64,000 bases of DNA, taken from contig CAYURI010000001.1 of the NCBI GenBank assembly GCA_964447275.1, positions 1 through 64,000 on the forward strand, read 5' to 3'. Of the stretch, positions 43,252-51,604 are shown piece by piece. Under the pieces are notes generated by a model. That model made no database searches. It saw nothing but the letters and a program-made list of their open reading frames with translations, and had not been told where the DNA came from. A program made the translations under genes and the position numbers. The DNA comes from DAOSVX01 sp964447275 (GTDB taxonomy: Bacteria > Bacillota_I > Bacilli_A > RF39 > UBA660). Each line of letters opens with the position of its first letter. Positions within the stretch are counted from its first letter, which is position 1.

Positions 43252-44094
43252 TTATATTTCTATTTCCATTCCATCAAATGCAATATGATAACCGTTTGAA
43301 ATAGCCTTACTTTCTACTATTTCATGATATTCCATACCATCATGAGATATATGTGTGCCGTATATTAAAGTATTCTCATTAATGCATCCTATTTTCCTTA
43401 ACTTTTCTAACTGCTCACCAAAAAGTTTTTCATTTAAATGCGAATAAGAATAATTAACATTGCCAAATGTATGATCCATAATTATAACATCTAGTACTAT
43501 GCCTTCTAATTGCTTTAATGCATTTACTGTTAATTCCGGAGTATCTGTCGCGTAGAAAATATTTTTATCATTTTGGCTAATGACATATAATAATGCGCCA
43601 CACTTTAAATCATGATTAGTTTCTATCGCTTTTATTTTATAATCGCCAGCATAAAATATATCACCAGAATTTATGGCATTACTATGAACATTTAATTTTT
43701 TCGATCCTTCTTCAGATATCAAATCTGCATTTTCTAAATCATTTACCCTTTGACTCATTATTTTCAAGCACATAGGATGAGCATATATTTCCAGTTTATT
43801 GTGATTTTTCATTTCCATATAAGGAATTCTTGTGCACAATAATCCCTCATCAAAATGGTCAGTATGAATATGAGTTTGTAACAAATATTTTATTTTCCCC
43901 ATATCACTATTATACATCATCATAGCAGTCTGAGTATCTGGGCCCAAATCAATTATTAAATCATCGTTAATTAAGGCTGAGGCCCTTTTTCTTAAGCTTT
44001 CCCCACGATGATTTCTAGCATTAATACAATTATCACAATTGCAAAATGAAAGTGGATATCCAAATGCACCAGTGCCTAACATTGTAATTTTCAT
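43252..44094 (-). CDS. Metallo-beta-lactamase fold hydrolase (PhnP-like)
   Basis: This 280-residue MBL-fold enzyme begins MLGTGAFGYPLSFCNCDNC, with a Cys cluster typical of PhnP-like phosphodiesterases and relatives. The metal motif is HIHTDH near residue 76; an Asp in YATDTPE near 183 and a late His (TLIYGTHISHDG) complete the site. PhnP acts on cyclic phosphodiesters, but no phosphonate genes are nearby, so the substrate is open. Its start overlaps a short upstream frame by 4 bases. Confidence 0.8.
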   Translation of the reverse strand: MKITMLGTGAFGYPLSFCNCDNCINARNHRGESLRKRASALINDDLIIDLGPDTQTAMMMYNSDMGKIKYLLQTHIHTDHFDEGLLCTRIPYMEMKNHNKLEIYAHPMCLKIMSQRVNDLENADLISEEGSKKLNVHSNAINSGDIFYAGDYKIKAIETNHDLKCGALLYVISQNDKNIFYATDTPELTVNALKQLEGIVLDVIIMDHTFGNVNYSYSHLNEKLFGEQLEKLRKIGCINENTLIYGTHISHDGMEYHEIVESKAISNGYHIAFDGMEIEI

Positions 44095-44213
44095 TTTATT
44101 CCCTCAAATCTATTTTTTAAATTCCTTGCTATATTAATTGCGGTGTTTTCCATTTTAGAAATAACCGGTTGCTCCTTTTGTTTTTTTATAGTTGCCGAGA
44201 ATTCCTCGTTAGC
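44091..44213 (-). pseudogene. Possible 3' remnant of a truncated gene
   Basis: An open frame of 40 codons begins after a stop at 44214-44216 and ends in ATGA overlap with the MBL gene. Only 20 codons follow the single ATG (44153), ending NIARNLKNRFEGIK. The overlap and helical, coding-like residues suggest the tail of a gene that lost its front part where the dinD segment begins. The family is not recognised. Confidence 0.35.
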
Positions 44214-44243
44214 TTACTTTTTATTATCATTATTTTATAACTA

Positions 44244-44301
44244 ATTAAAATTATACATTAAAAAACTAAATAAAGGAAATTATTTGGTTTTTCTTATTTT
44301 A
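44244..44301. repeat. 58-base direct repeat, copy beyond dinD
   Basis: This copy matches 45217-45274 at 57 of 58 bases (the difference is at 44286). It contains a terminator hairpin on the minus strand (AAATAATTTCCTTTATTT core plus T run) and covers the last codons of dinD. Confidence 0.9.
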
Positions 44302-45139
44302 ATTTATTTTTTATTTCTAGTTGTTTCTTTTCTCTTTCAAGTTCTTTTAAACTCTTTTTTGGCGTAAACATATTTTCTGGCATTGTTCCACCTAGTTCTT
44401 TAATTGTTTCTCTAACTTTTTTGCCAACTGTAAAATGAACCTCTTTGGCAGTTTCTTCACCTTTTACATCATCGTTTATCAGTTTTTGTTTAGTTTGATT
44501 AATTCTAAATAAATTAGCTATAAGCTCATCTTCACCCATATTATCTAAAATATCTTCTCTATATCTTAACTTTTTTCTTTTAAATATAGCATCAGCGGTT
44601 TCACCATTATAAAGTCCTTTATATCCAGCATTGTGAAATTCTGCCATATTTTTAACTCCTGATTTTAATGCTACTTGTTGCAATTTATAATTACCTTGCT
44701 TAGTTAGTTCCCTTTGATAAAATCTTTTTTCGTTTTCAGAAAGCATTTCATACTGAGATTCAGTAATTTCTTGTTTTCTAGTTTGAATTGCAAAATATGT
44801 TTGCCCTAAAGCAATAATTGATTTCCTTGGATTACCATTTTGGACAATTAAATAACAAGCATATCTGCTTAATTTATAGTCTAAGATATTCCTTTGCGAA
44901 TCTCCAGTTTGAACCATTTTGCTGACATCAGCAAAATGGTCTGAAATATTATTGCTGCTATTAACACATGCTAATTTTGCTTTGTTTATTACTAATTCAA
45001 AGTTTCTCCACTGCATATATTCTAAAATTATTTGCAATTCTCGTGCTTCCCAATATTCATTACCAGATTCATCAATATGCTTTATGTCTTCAAATGATTT
45101 AGCTTCATTATTTTTAATAACTATTTTTGATTTTTTCAT
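44294..45139 (-). CDS. dinD: DinD-like DNA damage-inducible protein
   Basis: This 281-residue protein matches E. coli DinD along its length: FEDIKHIDESGNEYWEARELQ, NKAKLACVNSSNNISDHFADV, LSRYACYLIVQNGNPRKSII, GQTYFAIQTRKQE and the C-terminal VRETIKELGGTMPENM. DinD is an SOS protein that inhibits RecA filament activity; its N-terminal part is Bro-N-like, as in phage antirepressors. GAGGGTG precedes the ATG. I find no clear Gram-positive LexA box upstream. The gene lies between 58-base direct repeats, suggesting acquisition. Confidence 0.9.
   Translation of the reverse strand: MKKSKIVIKNNEAKSFEDIKHIDESGNEYWEARELQIILEYMQWRNFELVINKAKLACVNSSNNISDHFADVSKMVQTGDSQRNILDYKLSRYACYLIVQNGNPRKSIIALGQTYFAIQTRKQEITESQYEMLSENEKRFYQRELTKQGNYKLQQVALKSGVKNMAEFHNAGYKGLYNGETADAIFKRKKLRYREDILDNMGEDELIANLFRINQTKQKLINDDVKGEETAKEVHFTVGKKVRETIKELGGTMPENMFTPKKSLKELEREKKQLEIKNKLK
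44913..44940. repeat. 28-base inverted repeat inside dinD
   Basis: ACCATTTTGCTGA and TCAGCAAAATGGT are perfect 13-base arms around CA, within the codons for HFADVSKMV. Such a long perfect palindrome in coding sequence is unusual. Confidence 0.8.
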
Positions 45140-45216
45140 ATTTTCACCCTCTTATATATATACACGTTTTTTATTAGAATTCCTTTTTAAATCATTATTT
45201 TATCATCTTTTTATAT

Positions 45217-45274
45217 ATTAAAATTATACATTAAAAAACTAAATAAAGGAAATTATTTAGTTTTTCTTATTTTA
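45217..45274. repeat. 58-base direct repeat, copy at the lepB end
   Basis: This is the partner of 44244-44301. It holds the last codons of lepB (KTK and stop) and its terminator hairpin: AAAAACTAAATAA pairs with TTATTTAGTTTTT on the minus strand, followed by T. This is likely the original copy because it fits lepB. Confidence 0.9.
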
Positions 45275-45744
45275 TTAAGTGGATATATAACTAAGTTAGT
45301 ATATCCTTTAATATTAGATGCTTTTATTGGTCCAATGATTCTACTATCTTGGGATACTTCTCTATTATCACCCATAACAAAGTATTCATCATCACTAAGA
45401 GTTACTTCTGTAAAATCAGCAGTTACTCCGTTACCATAATCATCTTCAATAGCTGCTCCATTAATATGGATGTTACCATCTTCACATTTTATTTTTTCAC
45501 CAGGTAGGCCAATAACTCTTTTTATTAAATAAGTATTACCATATTTAATAACAACGATTTGAAATCTTTTATAACTAGTAAAATACTTAGTTATTTTAAC
45601 CATAATCATTACTTCTTTAGAATTAAGAGTTGGGAGCATTGATGGCCCCGAAACTCTAACTGGTGTCGCAATAAACAATCTAATCAATATAACTGCCACA
45701 ATAACAATTATATAAGGAAGTAGTTCCTTTAAAAATTTTACCAT
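45253..45744 (-). CDS. lepB: Signal peptidase I
   Basis: LepB removes signal peptides at the outer membrane face. The 163 residues have one N-terminal helix (about 8-26), the catalytic Ser in SGPSMLPTL near 35, the catalytic Lys in YLIKRVIGLPGE near 74, and the MGDNREVSQDSR box near 124. The short single-helix form is typical of Gram-positives. It follows rplS by one base. The ending codons lie inside the terminator repeat. Confidence 0.95.
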   Translation of the reverse strand: MVKFLKELLPYIIVIVAVILIRLFIATPVRVSGPSMLPTLNSKEVMIMVKITKYFTSYKRFQIVVIKYGNTYLIKRVIGLPGEKIKCEDGNIHINGAAIEDDYGNGVTADFTEVTLSDDEYFVMGDNREVSQDSRIIGPIKASNIKGYTNLVIYPLNKIRKTK

Positions 45745-45745
45745 T

Positions 45746-46084
45746 TTAGTTTCTTTCTTTAATTTTATATTCTTTAAGCATACCTTTTAAGAAACCTAAT
45801 TTAGCTCTTCTTACCATACCTTTTTTGATAACAGTAATTTTGCTAATAGTTGGAGCATGAACAGGAAATATTCTTACTACCCCAATACCAGCACTTTTTT
45901 TACGAACTGAAAATGTTTCTGATATTCCACCACTGTTTTTATCAACAACAACACCTTCAAATGCTTGGATTCTTTCTTTTTTGCCTTCTTTTACCCAAAC
46001 ATCTACTCTAACTGTGTCACCGACTCTAAAATCAGGGATGTCTTTTTTAAGTTGCTTCTTAGCGATTTTATCAACTAAATTCAT
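45746..46084 (-). CDS. rplS: Ribosomal protein L19
   Basis: bL19 at the subunit interface, 112 residues: DIPDFRVGDTVRVDVWVKEG, RIQAFEGVVV, GISETFSVRKKSAGIGVVR and the C-terminal RRAKLGFLKG. The start is ATG 46084, with AAGGAATTGATCGT before it; the upstream extension lacks a binding site. A leader hairpin and its own promoter lie upstream. Confidence 0.97.
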   Translation of the reverse strand: MNLVDKIAKKQLKKDIPDFRVGDTVRVDVWVKEGKKERIQAFEGVVVDKNSGGISETFSVRKKSAGIGVVRIFPVHAPTISKITVIKKGMVRRAKLGFLKGMLKEYKIKERN

Positions 46085-46110
46085 ACGATCAATTCCTTTC
46101 TTATAATACA

Positions 46111-46139
46111 TGTAATCTTATAATATATAGCGGATTACA
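46111..46139 (-). ncRNA. Candidate L19 leader hairpin
   Basis: TGTAATC and GATTACA pair perfectly around a 15-base loop in the rplS 5' untranslated region, between the promoter (46158-46186) and the ribosome binding site. Small leader hairpins are known before rplS in Bacilli; this may be one. Confidence 0.42.
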
Positions 46140-46157
46140 ACTTTTTGAAGCAAAATG

Positions 46158-46186
46158 ATTGTAACAAATTATCATTGAAAAAGCAA
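46158..46186 (-). promoter_or_regulatory. rplS-lepB promoter
   Basis: TTGCTT (46181-46186) and TACAAT (46158-46163) are 17 bases apart on the minus strand. The -35 lies in the 3' arm of the preceding terminator. Confidence 0.65.
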
Positions 46187-46204
46187 GTATTATTACCTGC
46201 TTTT
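46178..46204 (-). terminator. Terminator after the gene at 46193
   Basis: On the minus strand, AAAAGCA and TGCTTTT pair with an inner GTA/TAC stem and ATAA loop, then a T run. The upstream stop codon lies within. Confidence 0.75.
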
Positions 46205-46630
46205 ACCATAACTTTCTTCATTATTTAGTTGATATTCTCTAGCTAACATAATTTTTACTTTTAATTCATTTTCTAATTGTTTAATTTTTTTTAAAAATGT
46301 GGCTTCTTTTTCATCTGATAAAAACTTTTGATATTTATGTTCAACAATACTTTTGAAACGTTTTAGTTCCCCTAGAACAACCGTTGCATCTCCATCAGTA
46401 GCATTATCATCATAAATTACTCGAAAAGCCTCCATCGCGATTTGTTTAAATAAAGTATTAAACTTAATGGTTAAAATCTTATCAATCATCGAAGGATTAA
46501 CAATTACTACTTCATTTACGGTAAGTGAAGACTCACTTTTATTTTTAGGTTTAAAAATATAACCATTTAAATCATAATTTAAATAGACTATTTCTTGAGT
46601 TTTATCACTTTTTTTAATTAGATACCCCAT
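46193..46630 (-). CDS. Hypothetical protein between trmD and rplS
   Basis: This 145-residue soluble protein is of unknown family. The first 50 residues look beta-rich (QEIVYLNYDLNGYIFKP), and the rest is strongly helical with a charged coiled coil (about 90-135) ending in NNEESYGKSR. It has no signal peptide or membrane helix. The position inside the rimM-trmD-rplS block hints at a role with ribosomes or tRNA, but no motif supports this. Confidence 0.65.
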   Translation of the reverse strand: MGYLIKKSDKTQEIVYLNYDLNGYIFKPKNKSESSLTVNEVVIVNPSMIDKILTIKFNTLFKQIAMEAFRVIYDDNATDGDATVVLGELKRFKSIVEHKYQKFLSDEKEATFLKKIKQLENELKVKIMLAREYQLNNEESYGKSR

Positions 46631-46638
46631 ATTTTCAC

Positions 46639-47301
46639 CTACTTTATTAAGTCTGGTCTTTTTTCTTCAGTCCTTTTTTTTCTTTCAGCATTTCGCCATA
46701 AAGCTATTTTTTCATGATTACCACTAAGTAGCACCTCTGGAACAGACATCCCTTTATATTCTCTTGGCTTAGTATATACTGGATAATCAAGTAAATTATC
46801 ATTAAATGATTCACTATCTAAAGAATCGATAGTAATTACCCCAGGAATCAGTCTTACAATACTATCAGTTATGGCCATAGCTGGGATTTCGCCACCAGTT
46901 AGAATATAATCGCCAATACTTATTTCTTCATCTACTAAAGATCTAATTCTCTCATCAAAGCCTTCATAATGACCACAAATAATTATTAAATGCTTTTTTA
47001 AAACTAATTTTTTAGCAATACCTTGATTATAAGTACTACCATCTGGAGTCATTAAAATAATATATGAATCTTTAGTCTTAATACTTTCTATACAATCGAA
47101 GATTGGTTCACACATTAGAACCATTCCTGATCCACCACCATAAGGTGTGTCATCAACTTGATGATTATTAAATTTAGAAAAATCTCTAAAATTGATAATA
47201 TTTATTTCCACTAAGCTTTTATCAACAGCTCTTTTAATAATTGATTCATTTAGAATATTTGTAAACATTTCAGGAAATAAAGATAAAATATCGATTTTCA
47301 T
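46639..47301 (-). CDS. trmD: tRNA (guanine-37 N1)-methyltransferase TrmD
   Basis: TrmD makes m1G37 in tRNAs, preventing frameshifts. The 220-residue knotted SPOUT enzyme has KIDILSLFPEMF at the start, DDTPYGGGSGMV near 52, CGHYEGFDERI near 109, and SIGDYILTGGEIPAM near 128, all hallmark motifs. Its start overlaps rimM by 4 bases. Confidence 0.97.
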   Translation of the reverse strand: MKIDILSLFPEMFTNILNESIIKRAVDKSLVEINIINFRDFSKFNNHQVDDTPYGGGSGMVLMCEPIFDCIESIKTKDSYIILMTPDGSTYNQGIAKKLVLKKHLIIICGHYEGFDERIRSLVDEEISIGDYILTGGEIPAMAITDSIVRLIPGVITIDSLDSESFNDNLLDYPVYTKPREYKGMSVPEVLLSGNHEKIALWRNAERKKRTEEKRPDLIK

Positions 47302-47792
47302 AACACCAAATCCTTAGCATTTTTAGTATATACCTTTTTACTTATATTATCGACTTTTATAATATATTCATCTAAGAAAGGAATATAAAATTCTTTTTCA
47401 CCATTTGCCTTAAGTAAAACTTGTTTACTATTATAAACAATATCGATGATTTTGCCAAGTGTTTTCTTATCTTCTACTATTTCAAAACCAATAATTTCTT
47501 GTAATAAATAATCACTATCTTTTAATTCTAAATCTTTTCTTTTGATATAAACGTATTTACCTTTATATTTTAAGACGTCATCAATATTATTGTTATTTTC
47601 TAAAATAACCATATCAAACATCTTATGAGGGCGATAACTAACTATTTTAACTTCTTCTTTTTCTTTACCAATATAAATTAAAGTATTAGGTTTAAAAACT
47701 TTAGCTTTTAGTTCAAAATCACTAATTATTTTAATTTCTCCCTTTAAGCCATGAGTATTAACTATTTTACCAATTAAAACTTCATCATTCAT
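47298..47792 (-). CDS. rimM: 16S rRNA processing protein RimM
   Basis: RimM helps mature the 30S head with S19. The 164 residues begin with the family signature IGKIVNTHGLKGEIKI, then a beta-barrel domain and the PRC-barrel domain near 95-164 with GFEIVEDKKTLGKI and IPFLDEYI. It is coupled to trmD by a 4-base overlap. Confidence 0.93.
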   Translation of the reverse strand: MNDEVLIGKIVNTHGLKGEIKIISDFELKAKVFKPNTLIYIGKEKEEVKIVSYRPHKMFDMVILENNNNIDDVLKYKGKYVYIKRKDLELKDSDYLLQEIIGFEIVEDKKTLGKIIDIVYNSKQVLLKANGEKEFYIPFLDEYIIKVDNISKKVYTKNAKDLVL

Positions 47793-47794
47793 TA

Positions 47795-48520
47795 TTAATC
47801 CCCTAACTCATACATTAAAATACTAGCTGCTATACCTACATTTAAGCTTTCACAATCAGGATTCATTTTAATGTTTACTAATTTGTCACAATCTGCTAGT
47901 AAATCTTCATCAATTCCATTGCCTTCATTACCAACGATTAAAGCAAGTTTATCATTTTTAACTTTTTTAACATCAATACCTTCTTTAACATCAGTACCAA
48001 CAATTAAATATTCTTTTTCTTTTAATTCATAAATATATTCTTTTATGTTTCTTCTAATAATATTGATATTAAATAGCATTCCTTCGCTAGCTCTTACGAC
48101 TTTTTCATTATAAATATCAACTGTATTATCTCCTAAAACAACTGTTTTAAAATTAAAAGCTAAAGCACTACGGATTATTGTCCCTAAATTACCGGGATTT
48201 TGAATACCATCTAATAAAATAATTTTAGGAGTTATCTCACTACTATCTAGTTTTCTACATACAGCCATGACATTGGGAGGTGTTGTTAATGAAGATAACT
48301 TTTTCATCACATTTAAAGAAACATTATAATGAGGAATATCTTCATTATAAACTGATTCATCAGTAACAATAATTTCTTCGACAGCATTATTCTTTAAAGC
48401 TTCTAATAAAAGATGTCCACCCTCAATTAAAAACTTAGAACTAAGATCACGATATTTTTTATCTTTTAATTTAGCCCAATTAATTATTCTTTTATTATCT
48501 ATTGAAGTAATATTCTCCAT
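47795..48520 (-). CDS. TrmH/SpoU family RNA 2'-O-methyltransferase
   Basis: This 241-residue protein has an N-terminal substrate-binding domain (KFLIEGGHLLLEAL near 31) and the SpoU knot: LLDGIQNPGNLGTIIRSA near 100, VGNEGNGI near 195 and NPDCESLNVGIAASILMYE near 215. These hold the Asn, Arg and Glu of the active site. It probably methylates rRNA (TsnR/RlmB-like), but the target is not fixed. The start is ATG 48520, after GAGGTGAAT. Confidence 0.88.
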   Translation of the reverse strand: MENITSIDNKRIINWAKLKDKKYRDLSSKFLIEGGHLLLEALKNNAVEEIIVTDESVYNEDIPHYNVSLNVMKKLSSLTTPPNVMAVCRKLDSSEITPKIILLDGIQNPGNLGTIIRSALAFNFKTVVLGDNTVDIYNEKVVRASEGMLFNINIIRRNIKEYIYELKEKEYLIVGTDVKEGIDVKKVKNDKLALIVGNEGNGIDEDLLADCDKLVNIKMNPDCESLNVGIAASILMYELGD

Positions 48521-48550
48521 ATTATTCACCTCTTCATATTTTATCATATT

Positions 48551-49186
48551 TTATACTTCTTTTAACATTTTTCTAGCCACTTTATAATAAGGATAATGAG
48601 TACTAACAAGTGCCCAAAAGCTCTTAGAATGATTAGGATGATATAAATGGCTTATTTCATGAACAACAACATAATCAATTAAAGACATATCCTTTTTTAA
48701 TAATTCGGTATTTAAAGTAATGATTTTATCTTTAATATTACAAACTCCCCAACGAGTTTTCATTTTTCTTAAACGCAATGAGAAATTTGGTAAATTAACA
48801 AAATTCATTTTTTTTGTATTAACTCTATTATTAAATATTTCTAAACATTTATTTAAATAAAACTTATCTAACATTTTATCATCTTTAGTATATACTTCGT
48901 TACCTTCAAAATATACTTGTTTGATTTTAGCATCATAAATAACATTATATTTTTCACCTAAATAAATAAAATAAGCATTACTATCTAGTTCTTTTATTTT
49001 ATGATTATACATTTTTAAAATAATATCTTTTTTCTCATTAATAATTCTTTTTATTTCATTATCATTAACCCATTTATTAACGGTGATTAAAAGATTAGAA
49101 TTTTCATCAATACGAAAATACATATTCTTAATACTTTTTCTTACTACGATAACTTTTATATTATTACCATTGATATTTATATTCAT
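48551..49186 (-). CDS. YgjP-like zinc metallopeptidase domain protein (DUF45)
   Basis: This 211-residue protein of the YgjP/DUF45 (WLM-like) family shows the usual KMKTRWGVCNIKDKIITLN block near 140 and the zinc motif HEISHLYHPNHSKSFW (HExxH plus the downstream His) near 176. Family function is poorly known, possibly proteolysis of stress-related or DNA-bound proteins. The start is taken as ATG 49186; ATG 49189 is too near the GGTGA site. Confidence 0.85.
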   Translation of the reverse strand: MNININGNNIKVIVVRKSIKNMYFRIDENSNLLITVNKWVNDNEIKRIINEKKDIILKMYNHKIKELDSNAYFIYLGEKYNVIYDAKIKQVYFEGNEVYTKDDKMLDKFYLNKCLEIFNNRVNTKKMNFVNLPNFSLRLRKMKTRWGVCNIKDKIITLNTELLKKDMSLIDYVVVHEISHLYHPNHSKSFWALVSTHYPYYKVARKMLKEV

Positions 49187-49210
49187 CATATCACCAAATT
49201 AATTATATCA

Positions 49211-49235
49211 AAAAAAGAGACTTTCGTCTCCTTTT
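49211..49235 (-). terminator. Terminator after the DUF2207 gene
   Basis: On the minus strand, AAAGGAGAC and GTCTCTTTT pair around a GAAA tetraloop and run into T. The stop codon of the upstream gene lies at its base. Confidence 0.85.
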
Positions 49236-51096
49236 AAAATCTTCCACCACCGGAGCCGCCGCCACCAAAACCACCGCCACCAAATGATGAACCGCCACCA
49301 AAGCCACCTGAACTACTTTGGGCTGATTTAGCAATTGCTGATGTAACAGACTCTGTAACTGCACTACTTATCGCGTGAGATATTTGCGAATTCATATTCA
49401 TATAATATAGTGGCATGAAGGTGTTGTGATAAATCTTTCCTTCCGGATCAATTTCATGAATTTTAACATTCATCGCTTTTTCAACTTTATCAGCAACACC
49501 AAATACTACTGCATAGACTAAATATCTTTCCCATAATTTAACCTCTGGCAAATCTTTTTCTTTAAAATTACCAAAATCATTTAAGAACTTTTTAAAAGCT
49601 TTCCATTTAGTATAATGTTCAGCGCCTCTTTTTGTTCTTCTTTTAAAAGCAATCATATAAATGAACAAAATAAGAGCAACTGGAAACAATAAATAACCAA
49701 AAACGATATCAGTTTGATAATAAAGATTTAAATAAAATAATCCACCACCTAAGAAAGCATATAAGACGCCAAAGAATTTTGGTTTAACTAAGTCTTCATA
49801 AAATTTTTGACTTTTGCCATCAACAATAACTGAATTTTTCCAAGTTGTATAATTTGATAAGAAAGTTTGTGATTTTGTTCCTTTTGCATAATCTTTTAAT
49901 TCTCTTAAAGTAAATCGGTCTCCTGTCCCTACTTTATCAAAAAGAAAACTAATTAACTTCTTTTCAGTATCAGTAATTCCTTCATTAGATTTTAAAATAA
50001 ATATATAAGATTCTTTATTTTTATCCATAATTTTTTCGATTTCAATTTTCTTTTTATAAATTAAATTCATTATAGAAGCGCTCATGGCATTAGGAGTAAT
50101 ACTTTTATTAAATAAATAATCAACTACTTCAACTTCATAATCATCAATAAATTCACGATAATAGTCACCATTAAAATCAATCTTATATTCTTTATCATAT
50201 TTAAAATAATATCTTACAGCGATTGCAATTGCTCCAAGTAAATAACCACCAAATAAGATAGTAAGAATTGTATATTTAGTTTTGATGCTTTGTCTTAATT
50301 CATTGGCTTTATCTGCACGAACTTTTTCAACTGCTAAAATATTAGCTAACCCATCGACATTAGATCTTTTGTTAGCATCACTAACTAAGGCTTTATCAAA
50401 TACTACTCTAACATCAACTGCTTGTTTAGCAGGTAAATTAGTCCATATAGCTTTTACTTCACCTTGATTAACTATCTCATTTGAACCATTTAAAGGTCCA
50501 TGAGAAAATACTCTTAAATCACTACTATTACCTGGTAACTTTATGACAATAATTAATTCATTTATATCATCTTCATAATCACTACCAAGAAAATCCCAAG
50601 CTATTTCAGCAACATCATTATGAAGTACTACAACATCTTTTAAAGTATAAGTTACCAAAGAAGCTTTATTATTATAACTAGGCATATAAATTGATAAATC
50701 AACCCCAGTAGAACTAGCTTCTTCCAAGTAAACACCATAATCACCAACATTAGCACTAGATGTTTTTGTAAATAAAGTTCCGCGATCAGTAATACCATCA
50801 AAGCTTAAATCATCAGCACTTATAGCATAAACTTTAACATCTTCTATAGCGGTCGCATTATATATAGAGCTCCCATCAAAATCATCTTGAACGCCGGTAA
50901 AAGTTTGCAAAGCATAATTGGTATATCTTAAATTAGTGTATATACCATTATACTCACCTTCTAATAGTTTTAATTCCTTAACTTCCATATCACCATTAGC
51001 TTTTACTGTGGCTTCAATATAATATCTATCAGTCGTACTAGCATGAACAGTAATTGGAAACAATAAAAGTACAAAAAACAAGATTATCTTTTTCAT
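49234..51096 (-). CDS. DUF2207 membrane protein with glycine-rich tail
   Basis: This is a 620-residue membrane protein. A signal peptide (residues 1-19, ending TVHA) precedes a DUF2207-type extracellular domain (20-260). A membrane helix follows near 275-295, then a cytoplasmic winged region (300-430), two helices near 435-480 and a soluble part. The last 30 residues are Gly/Ser-rich (SSGGFGGGSSFGGGG, ending GGGRF), as in many DUF2207 proteins. Function is unknown; membership in this family is clear from layout. Confidence 0.85.
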   Translation of the reverse strand: MKKIILFFVLLLFPITVHASTTDRYYIEATVKANGDMEVKELKLLEGEYNGIYTNLRYTNYALQTFTGVQDDFDGSSIYNATAIEDVKVYAISADDLSFDGITDRGTLFTKTSSANVGDYGVYLEEASSTGVDLSIYMPSYNNKASLVTYTLKDVVVLHNDVAEIAWDFLGSDYEDDINELIIVIKLPGNSSDLRVFSHGPLNGSNEIVNQGEVKAIWTNLPAKQAVDVRVVFDKALVSDANKRSNVDGLANILAVEKVRADKANELRQSIKTKYTILTILFGGYLLGAIAIAVRYYFKYDKEYKIDFNGDYYREFIDDYEVEVVDYLFNKSITPNAMSASIMNLIYKKKIEIEKIMDKNKESYIFILKSNEGITDTEKKLISFLFDKVGTGDRFTLRELKDYAKGTKSQTFLSNYTTWKNSVIVDGKSQKFYEDLVKPKFFGVLYAFLGGGLFYLNLYYQTDIVFGYLLFPVALILFIYMIAFKRRTKRGAEHYTKWKAFKKFLNDFGNFKEKDLPEVKLWERYLVYAVVFGVADKVEKAMNVKIHEIDPEGKIYHNTFMPLYYMNMNSQISHAISSAVTESVTSAIAKSAQSSSGGFGGGSSFGGGGFGGGGSGGGRF

Positions 51097-51160
51097 AAAA
51101 AACTCTCCTCTACTTCTAAATTAATTTTAACATTTTTTATAGTAAAGATAAATAATTATT

Positions 51161-51186
51161 AAAAAACAATCTTTAAAGATTGTTTT
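51161..51186 (-). terminator. Terminator after sufU
   Basis: AAAACAATCTTTAAAGATTGTTTT is a perfect palindrome followed on the minus strand by T. The sufU stop codon lies at its centre. Recorded at 51161-51186. Confidence 0.8.
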
Positions 51187-51604
51187 GATATTCTAGAATG
51201 GCTTTTCTTAACCCCATATAAGGTAGTAGTGCGCATCTTTTTCTATTTTGTTGTTTATATATCTCGTCATAGACATTAGCTTCTTTTAAGATATCTTTAT
51301 TATAAGGTAACTCATTAATCATATTTTCATAGTTGTTAATAAACTCTAAGGCTTCATTAATGCTTTTACCTAATAAAGATTTAATCATAATCGATGTTGC
51401 TGATGTTGTTATCGCACATGCTTCACCATCAAAATAAAAGTCTTTAATAAGATCATTTTCAATTTTAATAAATAAATCAATATTATCGATACAAGACTCA
51501 TTATTAGAATTGACTTTTATATAAGTTTTATCATCAATTGTTTTTTTATTAAAAGGGTGAGCATTATATTCTAAAATTATTTCTCTTTTTACTTCGTCAT
51601 TCAT
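51173..51604 (-). CDS. sufU: Fe-S assembly protein SufU
   Basis: SufU is the zinc-dependent sulfurtransferase that takes sulfur from SufS. The 143 residues have the three Cys ligands in the expected places: Cys38 in ESCID (with Asp40), Cys63 in GEACAITTSATS, and Cys124 in RKRCALLPY. The usual NPxCGD reads NESCID, a mild change. Its start overlaps sufS by one base. Confidence 0.93.
   Translation of the reverse strand: MNDEVKREIILEYNAHPFNKKTIDDKTYIKVNSNNESCIDNIDLFIKIENDLIKDFYFDGEACAITTSATSIMIKSLLGKSINEALEFINNYENMINELPYNKDILKEANVYDEIYKQQNRKRCALLPYMGLRKAILEYQNNL

Noticed and set aside
45140..45216. LexA (SOS) box before dinD
   Set aside because: No sequence close to CGAAC-N4-GTTCG was seen in this stretch, so SOS control cannot be claimed.
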